Shown piece after piece: positions 37,138 through 48,011 of a stretch of DNA of 64,000 nt. Where the stretch lies: positions 62,001-126,000 of the forward strand of contig NZ_JACZCR010000054.1 in the NCBI RefSeq assembly GCF_014904735.1. Direction: 5' to 3'. The notes beneath the pieces were generated by a model. That model worked only from the letters and a program-made list of their open reading frames with translations. It searched no databases and was not told where the DNA came from. This DNA is from Microbulbifer hainanensis. Lineage in GTDB: Bacteria; Pseudomonadota; Gammaproteobacteria; Pseudomonadales; Cellvibrionaceae. Made by a program: the position numbers and the translations under genes. Position 1 is the stretch's first letter. The number at the start of each line of letters is the position of its first letter.

Positions 37138-38087
37138 GTGCCGTCTGGATTCCACTGGCCAATATTTTCGGCATCCTGATCGCAGCGGTACTGCTTGCGG
37201 CACTGTTGACCTGGGGTGAGCGGCGCCTGCTGGGCTTCTGGCAGGACAGGCCGGGCCCCAACCGCGTCGGCCCATTCGGCCTGCTGCAGGTGGTCGCAGA
37301 CATGATCAAGCTGTTTTTCAAAGAGGACTTCGTGCCGCGATTTGCGGACATCCCGGTATTCGTCCTCGCCCCCACCGTGGTGATGGCCACCATGCTGCTC
37401 GGATTTGCCGTTATTCCGGTCGCACCGCAAATCGGCGTCATTGACCTGAATGTGGGCCTGCTGTTTTTCCTCGCCATGTCCTCCATCGCGGTCTACAGCG
37501 TGATGCTGGGCGGTTATGCCTCCAACAACAAATACGCTTTGCTGGGTGGCCTGCGCGCCGGAGCGCAAACGGTTTCTTACGAAGTGTTCATGGGGCTCAG
37601 CCTGATGGGCGTGGTAATGATGTCTGGCAGCTTCAACCTGCGCGAAATCGTCCAGGCCCAGACAGAGGGTTGGTTCATCATTCCCCAATTCGTCGGGTTC
37701 CTGGTGTTTTTCATTGCCGGTATCGCCGAAAGTCATCGCCTCCCGTTCGACTTGCCGGAAGCCGAACATGAGCTGACCGCTGGTTTCCATACCGAATATT
37801 CAGGCATGAAATTCGGCATGTTTTTTGTCGGTGAATACCTTTCCGTCATCCTGATCTCGTCGCTGATCACAACCCTGTTTCTCGGGGGCTGGCTCGGCCC
37901 GTGGCTGCCACCGGTGGTCTGGTTCTGCCTGAAAACCAGCTTTCTGGTCATGCTGTTCATTCTGATGCGCGCCGCACTGCCGCGGCCGCGTTACGACCAG
38001 CTGATGCAGTTCGGCTGGAAAGTGATGTTGCCGCTCGCACTCGCCAACCTGCTGCTGACCGGAGGGATATTACTGTGGAATCAATAG
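37134..38087 (+). CDS. nuoH: NADH-quinone oxidoreductase subunit H
   Basis: A 317-aa eight-helix membrane subunit at the junction of the two arms that forms part of the quinone chamber. Conserved segments: TWGERRLLGFWQDRPGPNRVGPFGLLQ, the loop ESHRLPFDLPEAEHELTAGFHTEYSGMKFGMFF with the acidic residues of the E-channel, and RAALPRPRYDQLMQFGWKVMLP. The length fits E. coli NuoH (325 aa). Translationally coupled to nuoG by a 4-base overlap; 15 bases to nuoI. Confidence 0.97.
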   Translation: MSAVWIPLANIFGILIAAVLLAALLTWGERRLLGFWQDRPGPNRVGPFGLLQVVADMIKLFFKEDFVPRFADIPVFVLAPTVVMATMLLGFAVIPVAPQIGVIDLNVGLLFFLAMSSIAVYSVMLGGYASNNKYALLGGLRAGAQTVSYEVFMGLSLMGVVMMSGSFNLREIVQAQTEGWFIIPQFVGFLVFFIAGIAESHRLPFDLPEAEHELTAGFHTEYSGMKFGMFFVGEYLSVILISSLITTLFLGGWLGPWLPPVVWFCLKTSFLVMLFILMRAALPRPRYDQLMQFGWKVMLPLALANLLLTGGILLWNQ

Positions 38088-38102
38088 CGATGGAGGTTTG
38101 CC

Positions 38103-38621
38103 ATGCTGGCTAGCCAACTGCGCAGTATGTGGCTGGTGTTCCGGCACCTGTTTACCCGCAACGCCACCGTACAGTACCCGGACGAGAAACCCTATCTGGC
38201 GCCGCGCTACCGCGGGCGTATCGTCCTGACCCGTGACCCTGACGGCGACGAGCGCTGCGTGGCCTGCAACCTGTGCGCCGTGGCCTGTCCGCCCGACTGT
38301 ATTTCGCTACAGAAAACCGAGGACGAAGACGGACGCTGGCGCCCAGCGTATTTCCGCATCAATTTTTCCCGCTGCATCATGTGTGGCCTGTGTGAAGACG
38401 CCTGCCCGACTTATGCCATCCAGCTGACACCGGATTTCGAGATGTGCGAATACGACCGGCAGAACATGGTGTATGAAAAGGAAGACCTGCTGATCAGCGG
38501 GCCGGGAAAATATCACGACTACAGCTTTTACCGTGTGGCGGGCAAAGCCATCGACGGTAAGGACAAGGGGCAGGCTCAGAAGGAAGCACCGCCGATCGAT
38601 GTAAAAAGCCTGAATCTCTGA
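38103..38621 (+). CDS. nuoI: NADH-quinone oxidoreductase subunit I
   Basis: A 172-aa ferredoxin-type subunit with two [4Fe-4S] clusters (N6a, N6b). Both 8Fe motifs are intact: [12 protein letters not shown] and [12 protein letters not shown], each completed by the last Cys of the other. The N-terminal amphipathic helix ([12 protein letters not shown]) docks on the membrane arm. A C-terminal Lys-rich tail resembles other gammaproteobacterial NuoI. Confidence 0.97.
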   Translation: MLASQLRSMWLVFRHLFTRNATVQYPDEKPYLAPRYRGRIVLTRDPDGDERCVACNLCAVACPPDCISLQKTEDEDGRWRPAYFRINFSRCIMCGLCEDACPTYAIQLTPDFEMCEYDRQNMVYEKEDLLISGPGKYHDYSFYRVAGKAIDGKDKGQAQKEAPPIDVKSLNL

Positions 38622-38690
38622 ATGCGGGCAATCCGCCACTGGCGGACGCCCATACAGAGTCATCGGACAATAACGGAAAAAATACTCGCG

Positions 38691-39215
38691 ATGAACACCG
38701 TCTTCTACCTCACCGCCACCATCGCCGTACTCGCCACGGCTATGGTTATCTTCAGCCGCAATGCGGTCCATGCATTGCTGTACCTGATTATTTCCCTGCT
38801 GGCGACGGCCATTATTTTTTACCTGCTCGGTGCACCTTTCGCGGCCGCCCTGGAAGTGATTGTCTACGCCGGTGCCATCATGGTGCTGATGGTGTTCGTC
38901 ATCATGATGCTCAACCAGGGCGATGCTGCAGTACAGCAGGAGAGCCAGTGGCTGCAGCCAAAAAGCTGGTTCGGCCCCGCCGTTCTCGCTGCCGTTCTAC
39001 TGCTGCAATTAATCCTGCTGCTCGATAGCGAAGCCGCTGCGAATACTCAGGGCGCCCATGCGGTTGGAGCGCGGGAAGTGGGTATCGCCCTGTTCAGCCG
39101 TTACGTACTCGCGGTGGAGCTGGCTTCCATGTTGCTCATGGCCGGCCTGGTCGGTGCATTCCACCTGGCCCGCGGCAAACACACCAAATCAGCGGAGCGC
39201 GACCATGCCATTTGA
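38691..39215 (+). CDS. nuoJ: NADH-quinone oxidoreductase subunit J
   Basis: A 174-aa five-helix membrane subunit. The start at 38691 ([21 protein letters not shown]) was chosen because it opens directly into helix 1; the longer frame from 38622 adds a polar, non-conserved leader. The conserved block in helix 3 is [23 protein letters not shown], containing the pi-bulge important for proton coupling. It overlaps the start of nuoK by 11 bases. Confidence 0.94.
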   Translation: MNTVFYLTATIAVLATAMVIFSRNAVHALLYLIISLLATAIIFYLLGAPFAAALEVIVYAGAIMVLMVFVIMMLNQGDAAVQQESQWLQPKSWFGPAVLAAVLLLQLILLLDSEAAANTQGAHAVGAREVGIALFSRYVLAVELASMLLMAGLVGAFHLARGKHTKSAERDHAI

Positions 39216-39528
39216 TTCCCTGTCCGGCAATATTCTGCAACCGGGGCTGACGCTGGCAGCGGCGCTGTTCTGCCTCGGCCTCGCCGGCCTGCTGGTCCGC
39301 CGCAATATCATTTTCATGCTGATGTGCCTGGAAATCTGCACCAATGCCGCGGCTATCGCCTTCGTGGTAGCGGGCGCGCACTGGGGCAGCGCAGATGGGC
39401 AAGTCATGTTCGTCTTCGTGATCACCCTGGCCGCGGCCGAAGTCGCCATTGCCCTGGCCCTGGTACTGCAGCTCTATCGCCGCCAACACACGGTGGACAT
39501 CGATCAACTGAACGGATTGCGAGGTTGA
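39205..39528 (+). CDS. nuoK: NADH-quinone oxidoreductase subunit K
   Basis: A 107-aa three-helix subunit related to MrpC. It has the glutamates used in proton transfer: Glu in [15 protein letters not shown] and Glu in [22 protein letters not shown] 39205 gives the family's normal length of about 100 aa; the open frame further upstream is an out-of-frame reading of nuoJ. One base separates its stop from the nuoL ATG. Confidence 0.95.
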   Translation: MPFDSLSGNILQPGLTLAAALFCLGLAGLLVRRNIIFMLMCLEICTNAAAIAFVVAGAHWGSADGQVMFVFVITLAAAEVAIALALVLQLYRRQHTVDIDQLNGLRG

Positions 39529-39529
39529 T

Positions 39530-41373
<1,844 letters not shown>

Positions 41374-41377
<4 letters not shown>

Positions 41378-42972
41378 CGTTACTCGCGATTATTGCGGTA
41401 CTGTTTCTGGGCGGTATTCTCGCCTGGCTGGCAGAACACTTTTACGGGCGCGGAAGCCGGTGGATTTCCCTGCTGACCTTGCTGTTGGCTGCGGTATGCC
41501 TCAATAGCTACACGCCGGAAATGCACGACGGCGTCACGTTTACCGGAGCGCCAAAATGGTGGGACAGCCTCACCCTCGCGTGGATACCGCGCTTCGGTAT
41601 CCACTTCAGCCTGGCCATCGACGGACTCAGCTTCCTGCTACTGACGCTAACCCTCGCCATGGGCCTTTTTGGACTCGCAATTACCTGGCGGGACATTAAA
41701 TTTCGCCGCGGCTTTTTCTATTTCAATTATCTGTGGACGCTTGCCGGTGTCGTGGGCGTCTTCACCGCTACCGACCTGTTCCTGTTTTTCTTTTTCTGGG
41801 AAGTGATGCTGATCCCCATGCTGTTTCTGATTGCAGTCTGGGGTTACGAGGGCAGGCTCTACGCCGCTATCAAGTTTTTTATTTTCACCCAGGCCAGCAG
41901 CCTGCTGATGCTGATGGCGATAGTGGCACTGGTCTACCTGCACTATAACAACACCGGCCAGGTCACCTTCGATTACGAGGCCCTGCTCGGTGCAGAGCTG
42001 CCCGCAGGGATCGCCTACTGGTTGATGCTCGGTTTTTTCATTGCTTTCGCCGTGAAGTTGCCATCGCTGCCCTTCCATCCCTGGCTCCCCGACGCGCACA
42101 CCCAGGCACCGACTGCGGGCAGTATCCTGCTCGCCGCGATCCTGCTGAAAACCGGTGCCTACGGCCTGCTGCGCTTTACTCTGCCGCTATTCCCCGATGC
42201 TTCGATCGCGTTTGCCCCTGTGGCCATGGCGCTGGGCGCGGCCAGTATCATTTATGGTGCCGTGCTCGCCTTCGGCCAACGGGACATGAAACGGCTGGTG
42301 GCCTACTCCAGCGTCAGCCATATGGGCTTTGTCCTGCTGGGACTCTACGCCCTGAACACTGTCGCCATACAGGGCGCGGTCATGCAGATGATCGCCCACG
42401 GACTGAGTACCGCGGCGCTGTTCGCTATCGTCGGCGCCCTGCAGCACCGACTGCATACCCGCGACATGACGCAGATGGGCGGGCTGTGGAGCGAGCTGCC
42501 CAGACTGTCCGCGGTCGCCCTCTTCTTTGCCGTTGCCACGCTGGGATTGCCCGGCCTGGGTAACTTTATTGCGGAATTCCTGGTGCTGCTCGGCAGCTTT
42601 GGCAGTGATCGCTGGATCACCGCAATCGCCGCGATTGGAATTATCGGCGCTGCACTCTACGCGCTGTTGATGATGCAACGGGTATTTTTCGGGCTTCGCC
42701 GACAGGTGGAGGAAACGCCCAAGTCATCGGCCGGTGCACTGGACCTGAACCTACGCGAAACACTAGCACTACTCTCGCTCGCCGTGGCACTGGTTGTGCT
42801 CGGCCTGCGTCCCCAGGGAGTTTTCAACACTGCGCAGCCGGCCATCGCCGACGTCGTCAAGCGCATCGAATCCGCGAGTGTTGCCCGCAGTAAGACATCC
42901 GCCGGCGCTGCCGCGACTGACATCGCTGCGGGCTGGCCGCAAGCCGAGCAGAGACAGGGAGACAAGCCATGA
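41374..42972 (+). CDS. nuoM: NADH-quinone oxidoreductase subunit M
   Basis: A 532-aa antiporter-like subunit (MrpD family). Conserved segments: FFFWEVMLIPMLFLIAVWGYE (TM5 Glu), LPSLPFHPWLPDAHTQAPTAGSILLAAILLKTGAYGLLRF (TM7 broken helix and Lys), and MKRLVAYSSVSHMGFVLLGL. The C-terminal soluble tail of about 35 residues after the last helix is longer than in E. coli (509 aa). It overlaps nuoL and nuoN by 4 bases each, so the three pump genes are translationally linked. Confidence 0.97.
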
Positions 42973-44501
42973 GCGCACGGGAACTATACGCCATACTGCC
43001 CCTGCTGGTGCTGACTGCGGGTATCGCGCTGCTGATGCTGCAGGTGTCCTATCTGCGCAGCCACCGCGCGGCGCTGGTCACGACGCTGGCAATTATCGCG
43101 GCGACAATTTACGGCTGCTTCCGTGTGGTGGCGATGTTGTCACAAGACGTGAGTTCCATCGCGGTGACCTCGCTGTTACTGGTGGATCGCGCTGGCCTGT
43201 TTATCTGCCTGTTGCTGCTATTGGCTGCCGTGGCTGTCGCCGTACTCGGTTTCAACTATCTTCGCCAGCGCTGCCTGAAGGTCGAGGGCGCCGCCAGTTA
43301 TCCGGAGGAATTCTATATCCTGCTGTTGCTGGTCATGCTCGGTGCCTGCACCCTGACATTCGCCAGCCATTTCGCCAGCTTTTTTCTCGCCCTGGAATTG
43401 ATCAGCCTGGCACTCTACCCAATGCTCGGTTTCGCCGTGATTGGCGAACGCTCACCGCGACGCGACCAGATGCAATCACTGGAATCCGGTATCAAGTACC
43501 TGCTGCTGTCCGGACTCTCGACTGTGCTGGGGCTGTTCGGTATCGCCGTCATCTATGCCGCCTGCGGGGCACTGGACTTCGACGGGGTCGCCGCGGCTCT
43601 CGCCAGTGGCATGCCGTCACTGATGCTGGTGGGGCTTACGCTGCTGATGACTGGCCTCGCCTTCAAGCTCTCACTGGTGCCATTCCATATCTGGACGCCC
43701 GACGTTTACCAGGGCGCACCCACACCGGTGACAGCACTGATCGCCACCATCGGCAAGGGCGCAGTTGTCGCCCTGTTACTGCGCCTCTTTGCACAACTAA
43801 ATCTGTTTCAGATCCCGTTGCTCAATACGCTGCTGGCGATAATGGCAGTGGCCAGCATGCTCATCGGCAACCTGCTGGCGCTGATGCAGAACAACATCAA
43901 GCGGCTGCTGGCCTATTCATCTATTGCCCATATTGGCTACTTGATTGTCGCCTTCCTGATCGGCAGCAGCGCTTTCGGCAGTGAGGCAGTAATCTATTAC
44001 CTGGTTGCCTATGTAGTGACGACGCTCGGAGCCTTCGCAGTTATCAGCCTGATCGCTGACGACGCCCTGGCGGCGACACCGGGTGGCACGCAGCCGATCG
44101 GCGACAGCGCCAGCGATCCCTTCCAGCGCGATTACTATCGCGGGCTTTTCTGGCGCTCCCCATGGCTCGCTTGCTGCCTGGCAGCGATGCTGTTGTCTCT
44201 GGCGGGCATTCCACTCACCATCGGCTTTATCGGCAAGTTTTATATTTTCGCTGCCGGCGTTCAGGGCCAGCTGTGGCTGCTGCTGGCAGCGGTGGTCATC
44301 GGCAGCGCGCTGGGCCTTTACTACTATCTGGGATTGCTGTTGACCCTGGTGCAACGGGAGACCACAGAGGTATCAGAGGCGCCGGGTGGCGGGATACAGA
44401 TTGCCGCTTCTGGTCACGCCGTGCTGATTATTCTGACTATCGCACTGCTGGGCTTTGGGGTTTTCCCACAGGTCTTGATCAATTGGATAAATACACTATA
44501 A
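42969..44501 (+). CDS. nuoN: NADH-quinone oxidoreductase subunit N
   Basis: A 510-aa antiporter-like subunit. Typical segments: FFLALELISLALYPMLGF (TM5 Glu), LVPFHIWTPDVYQGAPTPVTALIATIGKGAVVALLLR (TM7) and IKRLLAYSSIAHIGYLIVAF. The C-terminal part with AGIPLTIGFIGKFYIFAAG is also standard. The length compares with 485 aa in E. coli. It ends the nuo operon proper; 85 bases later a small ferritin-like gene follows in the same direction before the first strong terminator. Confidence 0.97.
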   Translation: MSARELYAILPLLVLTAGIALLMLQVSYLRSHRAALVTTLAIIAATIYGCFRVVAMLSQDVSSIAVTSLLLVDRAGLFICLLLLLAAVAVAVLGFNYLRQRCLKVEGAASYPEEFYILLLLVMLGACTLTFASHFASFFLALELISLALYPMLGFAVIGERSPRRDQMQSLESGIKYLLLSGLSTVLGLFGIAVIYAACGALDFDGVAAALASGMPSLMLVGLTLLMTGLAFKLSLVPFHIWTPDVYQGAPTPVTALIATIGKGAVVALLLRLFAQLNLFQIPLLNTLLAIMAVASMLIGNLLALMQNNIKRLLAYSSIAHIGYLIVAFLIGSSAFGSEAVIYYLVAYVVTTLGAFAVISLIADDALAATPGGTQPIGDSASDPFQRDYYRGLFWRSPWLACCLAAMLLSLAGIPLTIGFIGKFYIFAAGVQGQLWLLLAAVVIGSALGLYYYLGLLLTLVQRETTEVSEAPGGGIQIAASGHAVLIILTIALLGFGVFPQVLINWINTL

Positions 44502-44586
44502 ACATAAAGAGGGCGAAGATTGACGAGACGACACACATGTTTTCCCGCGCCGACATAAAGCTACAAAAATTTCCAAAGGCAAGCCT

Positions 44587-45045
44587 ATGAAAACCTTCAA
44601 ACAAGCCTATGAAGTGCTGAAGGACGCCGAAAAATTCCACCTGGAAATGGCGAATCTATATGAGGAGTTGCTGGCAAAATCCACCGACAACCGCACCCAG
44701 CTGCTCCTCAAACACATGCTTGAACATGAACAGCGCATGGCGAGAAACCTGGCCAATTACAACGAAGTAGCCAAGCACAAGGTGATGCAGACATGGCTGC
44801 AATATACCCACGAGGAGTCCGCCAGCGACTTTATCCGTAACCTCAATCTCAGTGACCCGCCCACGATCAAAGAGATCAATAATATGGGGCGCGAAGTGGA
44901 TCGCTATTTTTCCGACCTGTACCAGGCCGTCTATGGCGCCATTGAATCCGCGGAAGTCAAAGAGGTATTTGAAGACCTGAAGCAGATTCAGGACAAAGAG
45001 CGCATTACGCTATCGATGGCCACCAATTCTCTCTGGGATATGTAA
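44587..45045 (+). CDS. Ferritin-like/rubrerythrin-like helical protein of unknown function
   Basis: A 152-aa soluble all-helical protein. The first helix FHLEMANLYEELL and the second HMLEHEQRMARNL show the E-x(n)-E-x-x-H style ligands of ferritin-like diiron proteins, and later helices also carry acidic residues (EVDRYFSDLYQAVYGAIESAEVKEVFEDL, KDKER-like ending). Whether all four Glu and two His metal ligands are in place cannot be judged without alignment. It is transcribed downstream of nuoN with an 85-base gap and ends 22 bases before a strong terminator, so it may be the last gene of the nuo transcript. A role in metal or redox handling is a guess. Confidence 0.65.
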   Translation: MKTFKQAYEVLKDAEKFHLEMANLYEELLAKSTDNRTQLLLKHMLEHEQRMARNLANYNEVAKHKVMQTWLQYTHEESASDFIRNLNLSDPPTIKEINNMGREVDRYFSDLYQAVYGAIESAEVKEVFEDLKQIQDKERITLSMATNSLWDM

Positions 45046-45066
45046 TCTCCCTTTGCCACTAAAACG

Positions 45067-45097
45067 AAACCCCGCTGTTTCCAGCGGGGTTTCTTTT
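45067..45097 (+). terminator. Strong rho-independent terminator
   Basis: AAACCCCGCTG-TTTC-CAGCGGGGTTT is a perfect 11-bp stem with a 4-base loop followed by a T-rich tract. It closes the nuo/ferritin-like transcript and faces the 3' end of the convergent TonB receptor gene. Confidence 0.9.
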
Positions 45098-45140
45098 GGG
45101 GAATCCTATCCCCTCAACCTATCTAAAAGTCAGTCAGCAA

Positions 45141-47636
45141 TCAGAAGGTATAGTTGGCCCGCAGGTAGTAGAGCGCGCCGTTGAATCCCATCGGCGAGGT
45201 CACCGGGTATTCCGCACCCGCAATGCCCGCCCACGGGTTCTCGTCCGGATAGTTGTCCAGCAGGTTCTGTGCCCCCGCAATCAGCGACAGAGATTCACTG
45301 ATGTTGTAGGCGCCCTCGACATCCAGGGTCCACTCTGCGCCGCCGTCAATCGGCAGGGTGCCGTCATCCAGGTGCGCCTCCCAGTAGCTGCCGTAGTAGT
45401 TCACCCGCAGCAGGCTGCGCCAGTTATCACCATAGTGTTTCAGGGTCGCATTGGCGCGGGTGTGCGGCAGGCTGTCTTCCAGCTGTCGGATGCGCAGGTC
45501 GTCCATGGTTGCCGGGTTGTACTCGGTCACTTCGGTATCGGTCCAGTTCATCGCGAAGCTCAGGTCGGTGCTATCCGCCAGCGGATAGGTCGCCACCAGG
45601 TCGACACCCTGGGTCTCGGTGTCGAAGTCGTTGGTATAGAAACGGAAGGAAACCAAAGAGTCCGCCCCGCTGATGCCATCGGCAACCAGTTGCGCGCGCT
45701 CGGCATCAGACAGCGACTGGTCCGCGGACTGGGTAATGCGATCGGAAACCGCGATCTGGAAGTAATCGAGGGTCACCTCCCAACCGCCGGCATTGACGAT
45801 GGTGCCGAGGGTGAAACTTTCCGACTCCTCCGGTTGCAGCTGTTCGCCACCTTTGAGTTCAGCGATCGGGTTTGTCGGCGGAATGGTGCCGCGATTGATC
45901 AACTCACCGTCGGTAAACACGGTCGATACGTTGGTGATATTCGACTGCCCCGGTGTCGGCGCGCGGAATCCAGTGCTGACCGTTGAGCGGAAGGCCAGCA
46001 TATCGTTGACGGTGTAGTGGCCCGACAATTTGAAATTGGAAGTGCTGCCGAAATCGGAGAAGTCCTCCCAGCGCAGTGCTGCCCCCAGTCGCAGTTTCTC
46101 GGTGACCTCCAACTCCAGATCGGTATAGAGCGCGATATTATCGCGGTCGAAAGTGCCCGCCACCTGCGGGCCGAATCCGGGGAAGCCATTGGAGCCGATC
46201 GAGAAGCCCTGCTCCACCAGCGGACCAACTTCCCAGGAAGCCCGATCACCCATCTGCGCTTCGAATTCTTCCTGGCGCCATTCAAAACCGCCGGCCAGGT
46301 ACAGCGGCTTGCCCGCCAGCTCGGATGTCTTGGTCAGGTCGATATTGAAATTGGTTTCGTTCTGGATGTAGGTACCGGGATTGAATTTCGTCGGCGTATC
46401 CGGTCCCAGTGTCGCATTAACGGTGTTGTAGATGAAGAAATCCACCTGGTTGTGACCGGTGCTGGCACTGACATCGTAGCCAATGCCACCGGGCATTTCA
46501 CCGCGCACGCCAAAGACTGCGGAATAGTCCTCCACGTCACCGCCGAAGCGCGGGGTGAAGCCACCGGGAAAAATTTCCTGGAAGGAGAAACACTCAGCAC
46601 TGTCCAGGGCGTCCGCATGGGTAAAGCCCGCGCAGTTGTCGAGGCCGTTACTGGGATCCAGGTCGGCAATCAGCGGGTTACCGTCGCCATCGGCGTAGAC
46701 CGCTGCGCGGGTTTCCGGGTTGCGGAAATAGAAACCGCCATCCACGGTGCGGCTGGCGTAGTTACCGAAGGCATAGAGCTCTGCGACAGAGGACAATTCG
46801 AGGGCACTGTTGATAAACAGTTTGGTATCGTCATTCACCTCTGGCTGCCCCCAGATCTGGGCCGGGTCGGCTACCGCCGTATTACCGGCCGCGATAAGGC
46901 CAGCGGCGTCGTCGCGTTGCACGCTGCGACTGGTGGGATCCTGCTGACGGAACTCCAGACTGATATTGGCAAAGCCGGAATCGGTCAACGGCAGGCCGAT
47001 ATTCGCCGCAACCTGGCTCTGGTCGCCGTCGCCCGCTGCCGTACTCGCGTACTTCACTTCTGCCGAGCCGCCCTCATCGGCGTCTTTCAACTGGAAGTTC
47101 ATGACGCCGGCAATAGCATCCGAGCCGTACTGGGCGGCAGCGCCGTCCCGCAGTACTTCTACTTTTTTCAGGGCGATGGCGGGAATTACGGAGATATCCG
47201 GGCCCTGGGAGCCATCGGAAATGCCACCGCCGAGAAAGGAGATCACCGCGGCGCGATGACGACGCTTGCCGTTCACCAGCACCAGCGTGTGGTCGGGGGC
47301 CAGGCCACGCAGGTTGGCCGGGCGCACGATGGTCGCGGCGTCGCTGATGGGCTGGGTGTTGACGTTGTAGGACGGCACCACGTTGCGCAGCAGGTTGCTC
47401 ACATCGCCATCGCCCTGATTGACGAACTCGTCGCCGCTGACAATATCCACTGGTGCGGCGGAATCCGTGGCGGTGCGCCCTTCGACCCGCGTGCCGATGG
47501 TCACCACCTCCTCGATTGTCTTATCTTGGCTGGTCTCATCTTGGCTGAAGGCCGGGCTGGCAGCCCCGGCAATTGCAATGGCCAGCAGTGACGGCACTGC
47601 TGTGGCATTGACCCAACGCTTGTTGCTATCAGACAT
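45141..47636 (-). CDS. TonB-dependent outer-membrane receptor
   Basis: An 831-aa receptor. It has a signal peptide (about 1-31, ending ASPAFSQ), a TonB-box-like TIEEVVTIGTR near the mature N terminus, a plug domain (about 55-175, with VRPANLRGLAPDHTLVLVNGKRRH and VEVLRDGAAAQYGSDAIAGVMNF) and a 22-strand barrel ending ALYYLRANYTF with terminal Phe. No N-terminal signalling domain is present. The substrate is unknown; its divergent position next to the GH18 chitinase, with 375 bases and a NagR-like site between them, makes chitooligosaccharides a reasonable hypothesis, but iron-complex uptake cannot be excluded. Confidence 0.88.
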   Translation of the reverse strand: MSDSNKRWVNATAVPSLLAIAIAGAASPAFSQDETSQDKTIEEVVTIGTRVEGRTATDSAAPVDIVSGDEFVNQGDGDVSNLLRNVVPSYNVNTQPISDAATIVRPANLRGLAPDHTLVLVNGKRRHRAAVISFLGGGISDGSQGPDISVIPAIALKKVEVLRDGAAAQYGSDAIAGVMNFQLKDADEGGSAEVKYASTAAGDGDQSQVAANIGLPLTDSGFANISLEFRQQDPTSRSVQRDDAAGLIAAGNTAVADPAQIWGQPEVNDDTKLFINSALELSSVAELYAFGNYASRTVDGGFYFRNPETRAAVYADGDGNPLIADLDPSNGLDNCAGFTHADALDSAECFSFQEIFPGGFTPRFGGDVEDYSAVFGVRGEMPGGIGYDVSASTGHNQVDFFIYNTVNATLGPDTPTKFNPGTYIQNETNFNIDLTKTSELAGKPLYLAGGFEWRQEEFEAQMGDRASWEVGPLVEQGFSIGSNGFPGFGPQVAGTFDRDNIALYTDLELEVTEKLRLGAALRWEDFSDFGSTSNFKLSGHYTVNDMLAFRSTVSTGFRAPTPGQSNITNVSTVFTDGELINRGTIPPTNPIAELKGGEQLQPEESESFTLGTIVNAGGWEVTLDYFQIAVSDRITQSADQSLSDAERAQLVADGISGADSLVSFRFYTNDFDTETQGVDLVATYPLADSTDLSFAMNWTDTEVTEYNPATMDDLRIRQLEDSLPHTRANATLKHYGDNWRSLLRVNYYGSYWEAHLDDGTLPIDGGAEWTLDVEGAYNISESLSLIAGAQNLLDNYPDENPWAGIAGAEYPVTSPMGFNGALYYLRANYTF

Positions 47637-48011
47637 AAAATACCCTTGTGCTTTTTGTAATTCGATAGTCGACGCCCCGGTAAACCGTTCTCGCTACTTC
47701 CTGGGCGAAGCAATGACATCTATTGCAAAAAGCGTGACAGAATTTAAATGCGGAGAACAAAGCTGAGAACAAGTGCGCACACCTGCAGCCAAAACCATCC
47801 AAAGTAAGCAAAAATCCTCGATCAACCAGTCATAAATAACAAATTCCCGGCCGCGTGACTGGCAGGAATTTCACCCTTGATTGCCGCTTTATGACAAAAG
47901 CGCATTGCCTCCAACGCGGGCGACTGTTATTTTGACAGCGATGTCATTTTGCCGGTGCCGAAGTCTGTGCGCCTTCGATGTATAAAAATAACGACCGCAA
48001 GGTGAAAGAAG
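47637..48011. other. Divergent promoter region of TonB receptor and chitinase
   Basis: No gene is seen here. The region contains the NagR-like palindrome (47933-47946), a -10-like TATAAA at 47981-47986 before the chitinase, and a half-site-like AATGACA about 75 bases upstream of the receptor start. The left half is AT-richer. Confidence 0.55.
47933..47946 (+). promoter_or_regulatory. NagR-like operator upstream of the GH18 chitinase
   Basis: TGACA-GCGA-TGTCA is a perfect 5-bp inverted repeat around four bases, flanked by T runs (ttTGACAGCGATGTCAttt). It fits the LacI-type NagR consensus TGACARCGYTGTCA (from memory) at all but one position, and TTGACA within it could be a -35 hexamer. The chitinase ATG is 65 bases downstream. 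The site before the GH20 gene is nearly identical. Confidence 0.7.

Noticed and set aside
47711-47726. AATGACATCTATTGCA upstream of the TonB receptor as a third NagR site
   Set aside because: Only the left half fits the consensus; the right half has several mismatches, so it is at best a half-site.
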